A stretch of DNA of 64,000 nucleotides from Solibacillus faecavium. Its GTDB lineage: Bacteria; Bacillota; Bacilli; Bacillales_A; Planococcaceae. The notes under the pieces are model-generated. The model searched no databases. It worked only from the letters and a program-made list of their open reading frames with translations, and was not told the origin of the DNA. Positions 8,660 through 17,669 of the stretch are shown here, piece after piece (positions within the stretch are counted from its first letter, which is position 1; every line of letters starts with the position of its first letter). A program made the position numbers and the translations under genes. The stretch lies in the NCBI RefSeq assembly GCF_014836905.1, contig NZ_JACSPZ010000003.1, positions 310,001 through 374,000 of the forward strand, in the 5' to 3' direction.

Positions 8660-9436
8660 TTATTGTTTTGCATTCTGTAACCAATGATATTGTTTATTAC
8701 CAAATAATGTCCCTATATCAAATTGAGGCTGCTCATCAATATCGATTGTATAGTGCGGTAAATTAAGAAAATATTTACCCTTTTCATTTTCAATTCTAAT
8801 AGGTATTTCATTTTCTATTAAAACCTTCTTTAGCCGGTAAATTGTTGTATATAGGTTTTGCTCTGCCTTCTTTAAATCTACATTTGGCCATAGCTTCTCT
8901 GTAAGCTGCCATTTCCCAATACCATTTTTACGACACATGAGCATAAGTGCGAAAAGCTCCTCTACCTTTACAGTAGGCCACTTCAGCCGAACTTCTATAC
9001 CGTTATGGAATACTTTGAAATGTCCAAGAAGCTCAATTCTTAATTGTTCATCACACACAGTGCTTGAGTAATATTTTCTTTTTTCCATTACTCTTTCTAG
9101 TGCTGTGCGAATGTCCTCTTCATCAGCGGGTTTTAGGAGATAATGAATAGCATTTAATTTAAAAGCTTCTATAGCATATTGATTGTAGGCCGTAACAAAA
9201 ACGATCTCTATTTCGCTGTAAACATTGAGTAGCTTTGTCGCCAGTTCAATGCCATTCATGCCAGGCAATTCAATATCCAGAAAGACAACATCCGGTTTTA
9301 AATTTGGGATTTCACAAAGAGCGGTAGTCGGTTTTTGAAATTGGTCAACTACATTGGCCAAGCCGGTTTGCTCTAGTTGTATTTTCAGGAAATCTGATAC
9401 TAGTTTTTCATCGTCTACTATTACTGCTTTAAGCAC
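8660..9436 (-). CDS. Response regulator with REC and SARP/OmpR-like DNA-binding domain
   Basis: About 258 residues. The receiver domain begins LKAVIVDDEKLV, has the phosphoacceptor Asp at about 53 in VVFLDIELPGMNG, and the conserved Lys in HYLLKPADEED. The C-terminal part (about 125-225: LLGHFKVFHNG, WPTVKVEELFALML, LWPNVDLKKAEQNLYTTIYRLKKVL) is a Trans_reg_C/SARP-type winged helix rather than LytTR. I chose the GTG 8 bases after GGGAGAG; an in-frame ATG 39 bases upstream (9475) would start inside the kinase gene. It follows the 7TMR kinase by 16 bases and is its obvious phosphorylation partner. Confidence 0.85.
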   Translation of the reverse strand: MLKAVIVDDEKLVSDFLKIQLEQTGLANVVDQFQKPTTALCEIPNLKPDVVFLDIELPGMNGIELATKLLNVYSEIEIVFVTAYNQYAIEAFKLNAIHYLLKPADEEDIRTALERVMEKRKYYSSTVCDEQLRIELLGHFKVFHNGIEVRLKWPTVKVEELFALMLMCRKNGIGKWQLTEKLWPNVDLKKAEQNLYTTIYRLKKVLIENEIPIRIENEKGKYFLNLPHYTIDIDEQPQFDIGTLFGNKQYHWLQNAKQ

Positions 9437-9452
9437 TAATGACACTCTCCCT

Positions 9453-11270
9453 CTAACTATGAAGTGGTATTTCAAACGATACCTTTGTCCATGATCCTAG
9501 CTTACTTTCGATAATTAACTGAGTATCATAATATTTTGTCAATCTTCTATTAATATTGGCAATGCCAATTCCCCGTTCTTTTTGATTGGACATACCTAGC
9601 AACTCTGAAATTTTATTTGAAGGAATACCGACCCCTGTATCATAAACCGTCACCACTAAGTGTGAATGTATTTTATTAATCGATACTCTAATTATACTAA
9701 AATCCTCTTTAGGACAAATGCCATGATTAATAGCATTTTCCACTAATGGCTGAATTGAAAGAGGGAGAATCGATTCTGCTAATGCATCCGGATCTACATT
9801 AAATTCAATCTGAAGCTTCTCGCCGAATCGTGCCTGTTCAATCGCTATATACGAATGTAACAGCTTTATTTCTTTCTCAACTGAAACATACATTTCCTGA
9901 GAATTAAATTCAAAAGATTGTCTTAAAAAGCTGCTGAAATGAGATAGTAACTGAGCTGCCTTTTTTCCGTCTGAATAGCAAAGGGACATTACACTCGTCA
10001 ATGTATTGAAGAAAAAGTGCGGTTTAATTTGTGCTACTAAATAAGCTTGCTCTGTCACATCCAGTTCGTGAGTCAAGAGGTCATTTCTTTTGTATGAATG
10101 ATTAACGCGTATCGTCAAATATATAGCGAGGGCAATTGCATAAAATAGTATATTTAAGAACCCGAGCTGCAATTTAGATGTGAAGCCAAAGCTATAGAGC
10201 AATAAATTAATATTATAAATATTAATATTCAACATACTGAACATAATAATTTTCTGTTGATAATCACGTGCAACATCTTTTTTAAAATAAAAATACAACA
10301 TTTTTATCATCATATATAAATATACAAAGCAATTTAACACTATAAAAATCGGCAAAAAGGAATGATAGAAATTTAACGTTGTCAATAAAATAACGAGTAC
10401 ATAAAATGTGTAGACAAAAATTAATACATTTTTAAACAAAGGGTTAAGCAGTCTTTGATCAATTTGCGTAACAATGAGAATTAAGGAAATTGTCGCAAGA
10501 AATATGGAAGTATCTTTAATTTTAAATAGCGCTTCAAATGATAGGCTTGGTATAAGATAAAGAATTGTTCTTTCGCTTAAGCATAAATTTACTAGAGCAA
10601 AAAATATACATGACAACGCAAAGGCAAGAATAAAAAATTCTTTCCTCCTGTATCTTTCCACGAACAAATATAAAAATATATAAAGCATGCCGATTGTCAA
10701 TAAGATTGCAAGGATCCCTAATTCGAATATCACATGTTTAAAGCTTTCACTAACTAAAACATCCTGTTCACCAAAATAGATGGAATTAGAGATGCCTGCA
10801 CTGTTGTAGGAAAAATCGGTCACTTGAATAATAATCTCTAACTGTTCTTTATCTGGTTGGAAGAAAATTAATTTTGGTATATTTCCTTCTGTATAATTTG
10901 TTTGTTGTTTAGCTACAAATCCTTCTTCACTAACCAATTTACCGTTAATAAAAATTTTACTCGCACTGCGGATATTTTGTTTTTTTATGCCAAGCACTTG
11001 ATCGGTAGGGACATTTTGAATAACAAGCCGATATGTACCGCTCCCTGACTTTTCAGCCTCAGTCGACCAAGTTCCAGGTACCTCTATATATTTAGGATTT
11101 TTTGAAATACCTCTTTCAAATTGCTCTTGATCATATAACTGACTTTCATAAAATTCCCATGTTCCATCAAGCGGGATTAATTTCTCCTTATTAAATGATG
11201 TACTAACCAAATCCAATTGACCTTGTAATGCAAAAGCTGGCTGATTATTATACAAACTAAAAAGGGGCAT
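9453..11270 (-). CDS. 7TMR-DISM sensor histidine kinase (LytS/YehU-type kinase core)
   Basis: At least 605 residues. The extracytoplasmic N-terminal region is a galactose-binding-like jelly roll (PLDGTWEFYESQL, VPGTWSTEAEKSGSGTYRL), seen before 7TMR-DISM membrane domains. About seven TM segments follow (about 185-385). The cytoplasmic kinase has QIKPHFFFNTLTS with the phospho-His at about 417, QPLVENAINHG (N-box) and VYDTGVGIP (G-box). ATG 11270 lacks a ribosome site and cuts the signal sequence in half. Reading on upstream in frame gives a complete signal peptide back to an ATA codon at 11324, placed 6 bases after GGAGGT, so the real start may be non-canonical. Confidence 0.88.
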   Translation of the reverse strand: MPLFSLYNNQPAFALQGQLDLVSTSFNKEKLIPLDGTWEFYESQLYDQEQFERGISKNPKYIEVPGTWSTEAEKSGSGTYRLVIQNVPTDQVLGIKKQNIRSASKIFINGKLVSEEGFVAKQQTNYTEGNIPKLIFFQPDKEQLEIIIQVTDFSYNSAGISNSIYFGEQDVLVSESFKHVIFELGILAILLTIGMLYIFLYLFVERYRRKEFFILAFALSCIFFALVNLCLSERTILYLIPSLSFEALFKIKDTSIFLATISLILIVTQIDQRLLNPLFKNVLIFVYTFYVLVILLTTLNFYHSFLPIFIVLNCFVYLYMMIKMLYFYFKKDVARDYQQKIIMFSMLNINIYNINLLLYSFGFTSKLQLGFLNILFYAIALAIYLTIRVNHSYKRNDLLTHELDVTEQAYLVAQIKPHFFFNTLTSVMSLCYSDGKKAAQLLSHFSSFLRQSFEFNSQEMYVSVEKEIKLLHSYIAIEQARFGEKLQIEFNVDPDALAESILPLSIQPLVENAINHGICPKEDFSIIRVSINKIHSHLVVTVYDTGVGIPSNKISELLGMSNQKERGIGIANINRRLTKYYDTQLIIESKLGSWTKVSFEIPLHS

Positions 11271-11324
11271 TAGTAATAGTAAAGCAATACCAAATAGTAC
11301 AAGCAGAGCCTTTGTGATTTTTAT

Positions 11325-11807
11325 GTGAATACCTCCAATAGCATTTAAGTAAAAAGCTCTATCTCTAAATTGAACTTTGTAAGATTTTTGTAAGAAATTT
11401 CTGTTTGATACATTTATTACATTATTTCATAATAGGATTATAAAGTTTTATAGGTATTAAGTCTATATTTTAATTTGATTATGGAAATGGTTGTAGGTTA
11501 ATTGCCATGAATATAGCAATAAGTGGAAGGGCTCTCTAGTGAAATTTGTAATGTAAAGAAGCAAATCCCGCAATAATAATTAGGGCTTGCTTTATTAGGC
11601 ATGCTAAATTTCTATTTTTAAAAAAATATCTATCAATATTTAAAATAATGAATTAAAATTAATATTAGTTATTTTTACCTGTTTGTTATTTGGAAAATAG
11701 GGAAAAAGAAATGATAAATTGGGAATTAAAGCATGATACATACATGGAGATACGTTGTATACTATTATTATCAGATATTTCAGTAAAAAGGGGTTGACTA
11801 GAGGGAG
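11325..11807. other. 483-base intergenic region between divergent signalling genes
   Basis: AT-rich and without a supported gene. It holds the leftward ribosome site GGAGGT just upstream of 11324, the 11-bp direct repeat at 11376-11395 and, at its right end, the AAGGGG and GAGGGAG sites before the diguanylate cyclase. I see no conserved RNA fold or open frame of note. Confidence 0.5.
11376..11395 (-). promoter_or_regulatory. Direct repeat TCTTACAAA x2 at 11-bp spacing, candidate response-regulator operator
   Basis: On the - strand TCTTACAAA occurs twice, starting exactly 11 bases apart. It lies 52-71 bases upstream of the probable kinase translation start. SARP and OmpR-type winged-helix regulators bind direct heptamer repeats on one DNA face at about 11-bp intervals, and the adjacent operon encodes such a regulator. 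Autoregulation is inference. Confidence 0.4.
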
Positions 11808-13511
11808 ATGGAATTTACTTATGAAACCAAACGCAATACGCTATTGCTTTGGATAATTACAGGGCTGCCTATGATGGTGGCTTTATATTTTTTCTTTCCT
11901 AGTCAGCCAATCGACCTGGAAATTTTTGCGTACTTATTAATATTTGCCATTATTACTACTGCCATTCCATTTCAAGTAGGCGAAACGACAATTGTCCTGT
12001 CGCAATGGGTGACGTTAACTGCCTTTCTTCTTTATGGTATCGGTGCAGAAATGATCATTGTCCAATTTAGTCTTATACCGATTATTTATCAAATGAGAAA
12101 TCGTCCGGATGTGGTTACTCGGGTTTTATTCATTTCCTGGATGTTTGTAGCATCATCGTTTATCGCTGCGGGAGTTGTCCATTTACTGGGGTTTGAAGTG
12201 GGGAACACAAATTTAATGCATTTGCTCATATATGGATCAATATTTGCACTTATCCATATGTTTGTAAATCACTTAATCTTATATGTACGTGATCGATTAA
12301 TAGGGATTAAGGAGAAATTCTTTAGTGAGGATTCAAAATGGGATTACAGCAGTATACTTATTACCTTGCCGTTTTGCATAACATTGGTAATTTTGATCAA
12401 TGAATTAGGCGTACCGGCAATCTTCCTGTTAGGGGTACCTTTTTTTGTCATTACTTTTGTTGTTAAGATGTACAATATTTCAGAGCGGGTGAATTATTCC
12501 CTTAGTAAAGCGAGTGAATTTGGTCATGAGCTTGCTGACCGGCTAAGTGCCCAGCAAATTATGGATTTATTTATTCATCGTGTGAGTCAACTTTTCCCAC
12601 ATGATGCAATCTATATTGTTGATAATCTTAATGGTAAGTATGTTATCCTTCGTGCAAGAATTGATAAACAAGACAGGGAAATCCATACAGATTCCGATTC
12701 AATACAAAATTCATTTATTAATGAGTGCTTCCAATCCGAAGAAAAAAGTGTATACGGAAATACAAAAGAATGGATGGAACAGGCACCGGATTTTTTAACA
12801 TATGATATGAACAGTGTCATGATTGTTCCAATTCATCGAAACCAGCGTACTGAAGGGGTAGTCATTTTAACAGCCCGCAAGAAAAACGCATTCGAAAAGT
12901 ATCAAATGGATATTGTTCATTTGTTGTCGACGTATTTTGCCGTATCGCTGGAAAAGGCAAAGTATATAAGTGCGGCAGTGGAACGTAGTGAGACGTGTGC
13001 ATTGACTGGTCTTTATAATTATCGTTACTTAGATAAGATGTTGGCTGTGGAGCAGGATCGTGTGGAGGCCAATCCGCATTTGCAATTCTCCCTATTGATG
13101 ATGGATATAGATCATTTTAAAAGAATTAATGATACGTACGGTCATCATGCAGGAAACATCGTCCTAAAGGAATTTGCAAAGATATTGGAAAGCTTTGTTC
13201 CTGAGGGGGCAGTTTTGGCACGGTATGGAGGGGAAGAATTTGTTATGCTCATTCCTCATCTAAATAAATCTGAAACAGCCGAGCTAGGGGAACAAATACG
13301 TCAGAAAATCGAAATCACACCGTTTTTAATTGAGTCTGATTTAACCGAAACGAATCAGGAAGAGATTATTCATATTACAGTAAGCATTGGCGTATCAAAT
13401 GCCCCAGAAGATACTGACGAAATGATAGGGCTATTAAGAAATGCTGACCGTGCTCTTTATATAGGAGCTAAGCAGGCAGGACGAAATAAAGTAGCCAAAT
13501 ATGTGAAATAA
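11808..13511 (+). CDS. Membrane-bound diguanylate cyclase (5-6 TM, GAF, GGDEF)
   Basis: A 567-residue protein. Residues about 12-225 form five to six TM helices. A GAF-like domain occupies about 240-385 (LFPHDAIYIVDNLNGKYV, MIVPIHRNQRTEGVVIL). The GGDEF domain starts at ALTGLYNYRYLDKML and contains the active site RYGGEEF at about 472-478, as well as MDIDHFKRINDTYGH, so it should make c-di-GMP from GTP. The usual RxxD inhibitory site upstream of GGEEF is absent (PEGA instead), which suggests no product inhibition through that site. The ATG sits very close to GAGGGAG, so initiation may be weak. A terminator follows. Confidence 0.9.
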   Translation: MEFTYETKRNTLLLWIITGLPMMVALYFFFPSQPIDLEIFAYLLIFAIITTAIPFQVGETTIVLSQWVTLTAFLLYGIGAEMIIVQFSLIPIIYQMRNRPDVVTRVLFISWMFVASSFIAAGVVHLLGFEVGNTNLMHLLIYGSIFALIHMFVNHLILYVRDRLIGIKEKFFSEDSKWDYSSILITLPFCITLVILINELGVPAIFLLGVPFFVITFVVKMYNISERVNYSLSKASEFGHELADRLSAQQIMDLFIHRVSQLFPHDAIYIVDNLNGKYVILRARIDKQDREIHTDSDSIQNSFINECFQSEEKSVYGNTKEWMEQAPDFLTYDMNSVMIVPIHRNQRTEGVVILTARKKNAFEKYQMDIVHLLSTYFAVSLEKAKYISAAVERSETCALTGLYNYRYLDKMLAVEQDRVEANPHLQFSLLMMDIDHFKRINDTYGHHAGNIVLKEFAKILESFVPEGAVLARYGGEEFVMLIPHLNKSETAELGEQIRQKIEITPFLIESDLTETNQEEIIHITVSIGVSNAPEDTDEMIGLLRNADRALYIGAKQAGRNKVAKYVK

Positions 13512-13512
13512 T

Positions 13513-13563
13513 AAAAGCAGTTCAAATTTTACGATGAGTAAAGTTGAACTGCTTTATTTTTTT
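13513..13563 (+). terminator. Terminator after the GGDEF gene
   Basis: TAAAGCAGTTCAA pairs with TTGAACTGCTTTA, followed by TTTTTTT. Confidence 0.88.
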
Positions 13564-13715
13564 GTCTACTTCTAAGAAATTATATTCTAAATTGGTTCTT
13601 AATTATTGAGTATTCGAGCGATAATTCATACTTTTTTTATCTGAATAATGTATGATATTAATAGGATCATTAAAATTAATTTAAGATTATATTTTAACTA
13701 TCGGAGGAATGAAAA

Positions 13716-14678
13716 ATGGCAAAGATTTATGTAATTCATGAAAATGATGACTGGACAAGTCATTTAGTTACACGACTAGAAGAGTTGAATTTACCATATG
13801 AAACGTGGCATTTAGATGAGGGGATTGTCAATTTATCGGAAGCACCTCCAGAAGGTGTGTTTTATAATCGTATGAGTGCATCCTCACATACACGTGATCA
13901 CCGCTATGCACCGGAACTGACAGGTGCGGTATTAGATTGGCTTGAATTCCATGGTAGAACGGTTTTAAACGGCAGCAATGCGCTTCGTTTGGAGTTAAGT
14001 AAAGTAAAGCAATATACAGCATTAGAAAAGCATGGAGTAAAAACGCCTAAAACCATTGCTGCAGTTGGAAAAAAGCAAATTATAGAAGCAGCAAAAGCAC
14101 TTAATATTGTGCCCTTTATTACGAAGCATAACCGTGCCGGAAAAGGGTTGGGTGTGCAGTTATTTTACTCAATCGCAGCATTGGAGGAGCATTTAGCGAA
14201 GCCCGATTATGAAGAGCCAGTAGATGGTATTGTTCTGATCCAGGAATATATCGAATCTCCAGAGTCATATATTACACGTGTTGAATTTATCGGAGGGCAA
14301 TACTTCTATTCTGTGCAGGTTGATACATCAGAAGGATTCGAGCTTTGCCCAGCCGATGCATGTCAAATCGGGGATTTGTTTTGCCCGGTAGGTGAGGAGC
14401 CAAAAGAGCAGCGGGCGAAGTTTGAAATAGTTGAAAATAATGAAACAAAGCTACTTGAAAATTATGAAGCATTTCTGAAAAATAGTGGGATTGACGTAGC
14501 GGGCATTGAATTTATCCGTAATGCAAATGGTGAAATATTTACCTATGATGTAAATACGAATACAAACTACAATTCCGATGCGGAAGCAAAAGAGGGTAAA
14601 TTTGCAATGCTGCAGCTTGCAAAATTCCTAGGGCAAGAGCTTGAAAAAGTGACGGCACAAACAACACTATCAAAGTAG
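13716..14678 (+). CDS. ATP-grasp (RimK-like) ligase family protein
   Basis: A 320-residue cytosolic protein. The N-terminal part is a pre-ATP-grasp Rossmann-like domain (AKIYVIHENDDW). The ATP-grasp core has VPFITKHNRAGKGLGVQLF, the Lys and Gly-rich ATP-binding loop, IVLIQEYIESPESYITRVEF (hinge with adenine contacts), and EIFTYDVNTNTNYN, where Asp and Asn bind Mg2+. This resembles RimK/alpha-L-glutamate ligases, which join an amino acid to a carboxylate through an acyl phosphate. The substrate is unknown, and no partner genes flank it. The start follows GGAGGAATG with good spacing, and its own terminator follows. Confidence 0.82.
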   Translation: MAKIYVIHENDDWTSHLVTRLEELNLPYETWHLDEGIVNLSEAPPEGVFYNRMSASSHTRDHRYAPELTGAVLDWLEFHGRTVLNGSNALRLELSKVKQYTALEKHGVKTPKTIAAVGKKQIIEAAKALNIVPFITKHNRAGKGLGVQLFYSIAALEEHLAKPDYEEPVDGIVLIQEYIESPESYITRVEFIGGQYFYSVQVDTSEGFELCPADACQIGDLFCPVGEEPKEQRAKFEIVENNETKLLENYEAFLKNSGIDVAGIEFIRNANGEIFTYDVNTNTNYNSDAEAKEGKFAMLQLAKFLGQELEKVTAQTTLSK

Positions 14679-14690
14679 ACTAGCCAAAAT

Positions 14691-14737
14691 AAAACGACCG
14701 ATAAAGTAGAGAGTTTTCTACCTTTATCGGTCGTTTT
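14691..14737. terminator. Bidirectional terminator (ATP-grasp gene / UPF0316 gene)
   Basis: AAAACGACCGATAAA pairs with TTTATCGGTCGTTTT, with an inner TAG...CTA extension. T-runs are present on both sides. Confidence 0.9.
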
Positions 14738-14744
14738 TGAATTG

Positions 14745-15311
14745 CTATTTATGCTTTTTATGTTGCTTCATGCGCTTTACTAAAAAGCCACCTTTAAATG
14801 ATTTTGGTTCATAAGAAATAATAAATGCTGTTGGTTCATGATGCTGTACGAGCATAAACAGTTCTTTTTCACGATTTCGTTTCGTTAAAATTTCATATTT
14901 ATAACGTTGGCTGTCACGCCCTTCACCCACATAGGTTGTTAATGCAAACCCTTCGTCGCGAATTACTTTAATAAGTTCTTCGTTGCGGTTTTGTGTATTA
15001 ATCGTTACGTAAATATAGCCAATCGCAAGCTTTTGCTCAATGCGCGTTCCGATAATAATCCCAAGACCAAACCCGACCGCATAAACGAGCATTGCAAGGA
15101 AGCCCTGATCACCACTGAATACAAGTGAAAGACCGAATACGTAAATAAGCATTTCCACAATACCGATAAGTGATGCAAGCATTGTAATATTTTTCACTAG
15201 GAAAATTGTGCGTAGTGTAAATAAAGGAACATAAAGTAGTTGTAGTAATAGTATAAGTAAAATTTCTTTCAATGAAATCGAATCCTTTTCTATAAAGAGT
15301 ATGCTCATCAT
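14745..15311 (-). CDS. UPF0316 membrane protein (DUF5698 plus DUF2179), YebE-like
   Basis: A 188-residue protein. Three to four TM helices (about 14-110) form the DUF5698 part, including FGLGIIIGTRIEQKLAIGYI. A soluble C-terminal DUF2179 domain (about 112-180) contains LIKVIRDEGFALTTYVGEGRD and a basic tail (KRMKQHKKHK). Family members are widespread in Firmicutes and their role is not established; DUF2179 is also found in YitT-type proteins. Two adjacent ATG codons follow AAGG by 8 or 11 bases. It is monocistronic. Confidence 0.85.
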   Translation of the reverse strand: MMSILFIEKDSISLKEILLILLLQLLYVPLFTLRTIFLVKNITMLASLIGIVEMLIYVFGLSLVFSGDQGFLAMLVYAVGFGLGIIIGTRIEQKLAIGYIYVTINTQNRNEELIKVIRDEGFALTTYVGEGRDSQRYKYEILTKRNREKELFMLVQHHEPTAFIISYEPKSFKGGFLVKRMKQHKKHK

Positions 15312-15530
15312 AATATGTGCCTTGTTCTAATGCAATAGATAGGCATAAATTAGGATTGATTTATTGAATAAAAAATTAGTAAAAAGGTGAAAAGCATTTG
15401 TTGCTAAGTGCAATGACAGAATCGATATAAGGTGAATTTATTGAAATGAAGTATTATTTAAGTTAGTGTTGTTAAAAGAGTTGGTAATTAACTTCCTGCC
15501 ATAAAAAGTATGCTAAATAAGGGTGTAAAT

Positions 15531-15559
15531 TTTTATTTACTAGTATACTTCGGTATAAT
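15531..15559 (+). promoter_or_regulatory. Candidate promoter of the REC-PP2C gene
   Basis: TATAAT at 15554-15559, with a poor -35 (TTTTAT) 17 bases upstream. The transcript would carry a leader of roughly 40 bases to the ATG at 15604. Confidence 0.4.
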
Positions 15560-15603
15560 TACATTGAGTGTATAGGAAGTATAATCAGAGAGAAGGTGTT
15601 GGA

Positions 15604-16830
15604 ATGACTATTCTTATTGTAGATGACAATCGAGTGAATCAATTCGTTATTGAGAAGATTCTGAAAAGCGATGGTTATGAAAAATATGTTTCAGTACATT
15701 CTGCAAAAGAAATGTTTGACTACTTAGATCCATCCAATGCACCTAAATGCAACGAAATCAACGTCATTTTATTGGATGTTATGATGCCGGAAATGGATGG
15801 CATTGAAGCATGTCGTATTTTAAAACAAAATCCACAATGGAAAGATATACAAGTCATTTTTATAACTGCACTTGAGGATAAAGCGAAATTATCTGAAGCT
15901 TTAGATGTTGGGGGCATTGATTACATAACAAAGCCAATAAATCGAGTGGAATTGTTAGCTCGTATCCGTGTTGGGAAGCGTTTGAAATCAGAACTCGATT
16001 GGCATACAAATCAGGAAAAAGTAATTCAGAGGGAGCTTAATTTAGCAGCGCGTGTCCAACAAAGTTTGTTGAGTCCGCCTGTACAAAAGTCGAACATTGC
16101 AATTACGGCTTCCTATTTACCTTCTTCGAATTTAGCAGGAGACTTATATTATTGGGATAAGCTTGATGAAAACCGATATGCGGTAATGCTATTGGATATG
16201 ATGGGGCATGGCGTATCTGCATCATTAGTTTGCATGTACATTTCTTCAGTTTTAAGGGAAGCGATTAAAAAACTTACAGAACCAGAGCTTGTAATTGCAG
16301 AGCTTAATCGCTATATGAACCTACTGCAAAATGAAAAAGAAAATTTACTATACTATTTTACAGGTGTGTATTTTATTGTTGATACGAAAGAAAAAACGTT
16401 GGAATATGTAAATGCCGGCCATCCAACCGGTTATGCGCTTATTGATGGGGAAAAGACAGTGCCAATTATACAGACAAGTTATGCTGTAGGTTTTGTAGAG
16501 GATATTAAAATCGAGAAGGAAATAATTCATTTTAATTCTTCCATTCAAATCGTACTCTTTACAGACGGCGTATTAGAAGCAATGGGTGATTGTGATATTG
16601 AGGCTGATAACGAGCTACGTAAAATTGCAAGTAGTGCATGGTCAACAGAAGTACCGCCAATTGATTACTTATTAGAAAAAGAATTACAGCATGATCAGCC
16701 GGATGATATGTGTGTACTGCTTCTACAGGCAAACGGTAATGAGATTTCCAGTAGCACTAAGAAGTTAGTACCAAATCAAATAGATGATGAAACGAATAGT
16801 GAAACAAAAAAATCAATTTTCTCTCAGTGA
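15604..16830 (+). CDS. Response regulator with PP2C (SpoIIE/RsbU-type) serine phosphatase output
   Basis: 408 residues from the ATG 7 bases after AGAAGG; an in-frame upstream ATG at 15568 lacks a ribosome site. The receiver domain (1-125) starts MTILIVDDNRVNQF, with acceptor Asp about 58 in ILLDVMMPEMDG and Lys in ITKPINRVE. A short coiled linker leads to the PP2C domain (about 155-380), with the metal-binding motifs SSNLAGDLYYW, LLDMMGHGVSASL, VNAGHPTGYAL, FTDGVLEAMGD and DQPDDMCVLLL. Such proteins dephosphorylate anti-sigma antagonist proteins of the RsbV/SpoIIAA type. The hybrid kinase converging from the right is a plausible phosphodonor. The last residues encode one arm of the terminator. 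Confidence 0.92.
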   Translation: MTILIVDDNRVNQFVIEKILKSDGYEKYVSVHSAKEMFDYLDPSNAPKCNEINVILLDVMMPEMDGIEACRILKQNPQWKDIQVIFITALEDKAKLSEALDVGGIDYITKPINRVELLARIRVGKRLKSELDWHTNQEKVIQRELNLAARVQQSLLSPPVQKSNIAITASYLPSSNLAGDLYYWDKLDENRYAVMLLDMMGHGVSASLVCMYISSVLREAIKKLTEPELVIAELNRYMNLLQNEKENLLYYFTGVYFIVDTKEKTLEYVNAGHPTGYALIDGEKTVPIIQTSYAVGFVEDIKIEKEIIHFNSSIQIVLFTDGVLEAMGDCDIEADNELRKIASSAWSTEVPPIDYLLEKELQHDQPDDMCVLLLQANGNEISSSTKKLVPNQIDDETNSETKKSIFSQ

Positions 16831-16848
16831 GAAAATTGATTTTTTTAT
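16806..16848. terminator. Bidirectional terminator overlapping the phosphatase stop codon
   Basis: AAAAAATCAATTTTCTC pairs with GAGAAAATTGATTTTTT around TCAGT. The phosphatase TGA is inside the hairpin, and the CheR gene stop lies just beyond the right arm. Confidence 0.88.
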
Positions 16849-16853
16849 CGTTT

Positions 16854-17669
16854 TTATAATTTTTTTTGGTAAATACGTTCTGCTGAATTGATTGTACGGT
16901 ATTTATGTGCCAGGGGTGTAAATTGTAATGTTTCTTTATCACCTAACCCTAAAAAGCCATTCGGTGCTAAGCTGTCATAAAATAAGCGGTGCACATCATG
17001 CTGTAGATCTGGTGAGAAATATATAAGCACATTGCGGCAAATAATAACATCGAATTCCTGAAATGAGTGATCTGTTACTAAATTATGCTGGGCGAACATA
17101 ATATTTTCTCGTAAATACGGGTGGAACGAAGCAAAGCTATTATCTGTTTTGTAATATTGAGAAAAGCCTTCCGTTCCACCGGCTAAAATATAATTCTTTG
17201 TGTAAGCTTGCATTTTCTGAAGAGGGAAGGCACCCTGCTGCGCTTTTTTCAAAACACTTTCATTCATATCAGTCGCATACATCACTGTACGATCAAGCAG
17301 GCCCTCTTCCTGAAGTAAAATAGCCATTGAATATACTTCTTCACCCGTCGCACAGCCAGCATGCCAAACACGTATTTTTTCGAGCTTTTTTAATTGAGGA
17401 ACGATATTTTCACGAAGTGCTCTAAAGAAAGAAGGGTCTCTGAACATCTCGGTTACATTAATTGAAAAATCATTCAGCAATATATTTAAAAGCTTTTCAT
17501 CATAAATAATTGACTCTGTTAAACGGGATATAGTGGGAATATTATTTATTCGCATCCGATGCTCAATTCGACGTAATATAGATTGCTGATTATATTGCCG
17601 AAAATCGAAACCCGATAATGAGTACAGAGCCTCTAATAGTAAACTAACTTCTAACTTTTTCTTATCCAT
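16854..17669 (-). CDS. CheR-family protein methyltransferase
   Basis: A 271-residue SAM-dependent enzyme. The N-terminal helical domain (FDFRQYNQQSILRRIEHRM) is the CheR all-alpha substrate-recognition part. The catalytic domain has NVTEMFRDPSFF, the SAM-binding loop VWHAGCATGEEVYS at about 102-115, and FDVIICRNVLIYFS. Chemotaxis CheR methylates receptor glutamates, but here the gene overlaps the end of a hybrid histidine kinase by 8 bases and no other che gene is nearby. Methylation of the kinase or its partners is therefore a likelier role than classical chemotaxis. Confidence 0.9.
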   Translation of the reverse strand: MDKKKLEVSLLLEALYSLSGFDFRQYNQQSILRRIEHRMRINNIPTISRLTESIIYDEKLLNILLNDFSINVTEMFRDPSFFRALRENIVPQLKKLEKIRVWHAGCATGEEVYSMAILLQEEGLLDRTVMYATDMNESVLKKAQQGAFPLQKMQAYTKNYILAGGTEGFSQYYKTDNSFASFHPYLRENIMFAQHNLVTDHSFQEFDVIICRNVLIYFSPDLQHDVHRLFYDSLAPNGFLGLGDKETLQFTPLAHKYRTINSAERIYQKKL

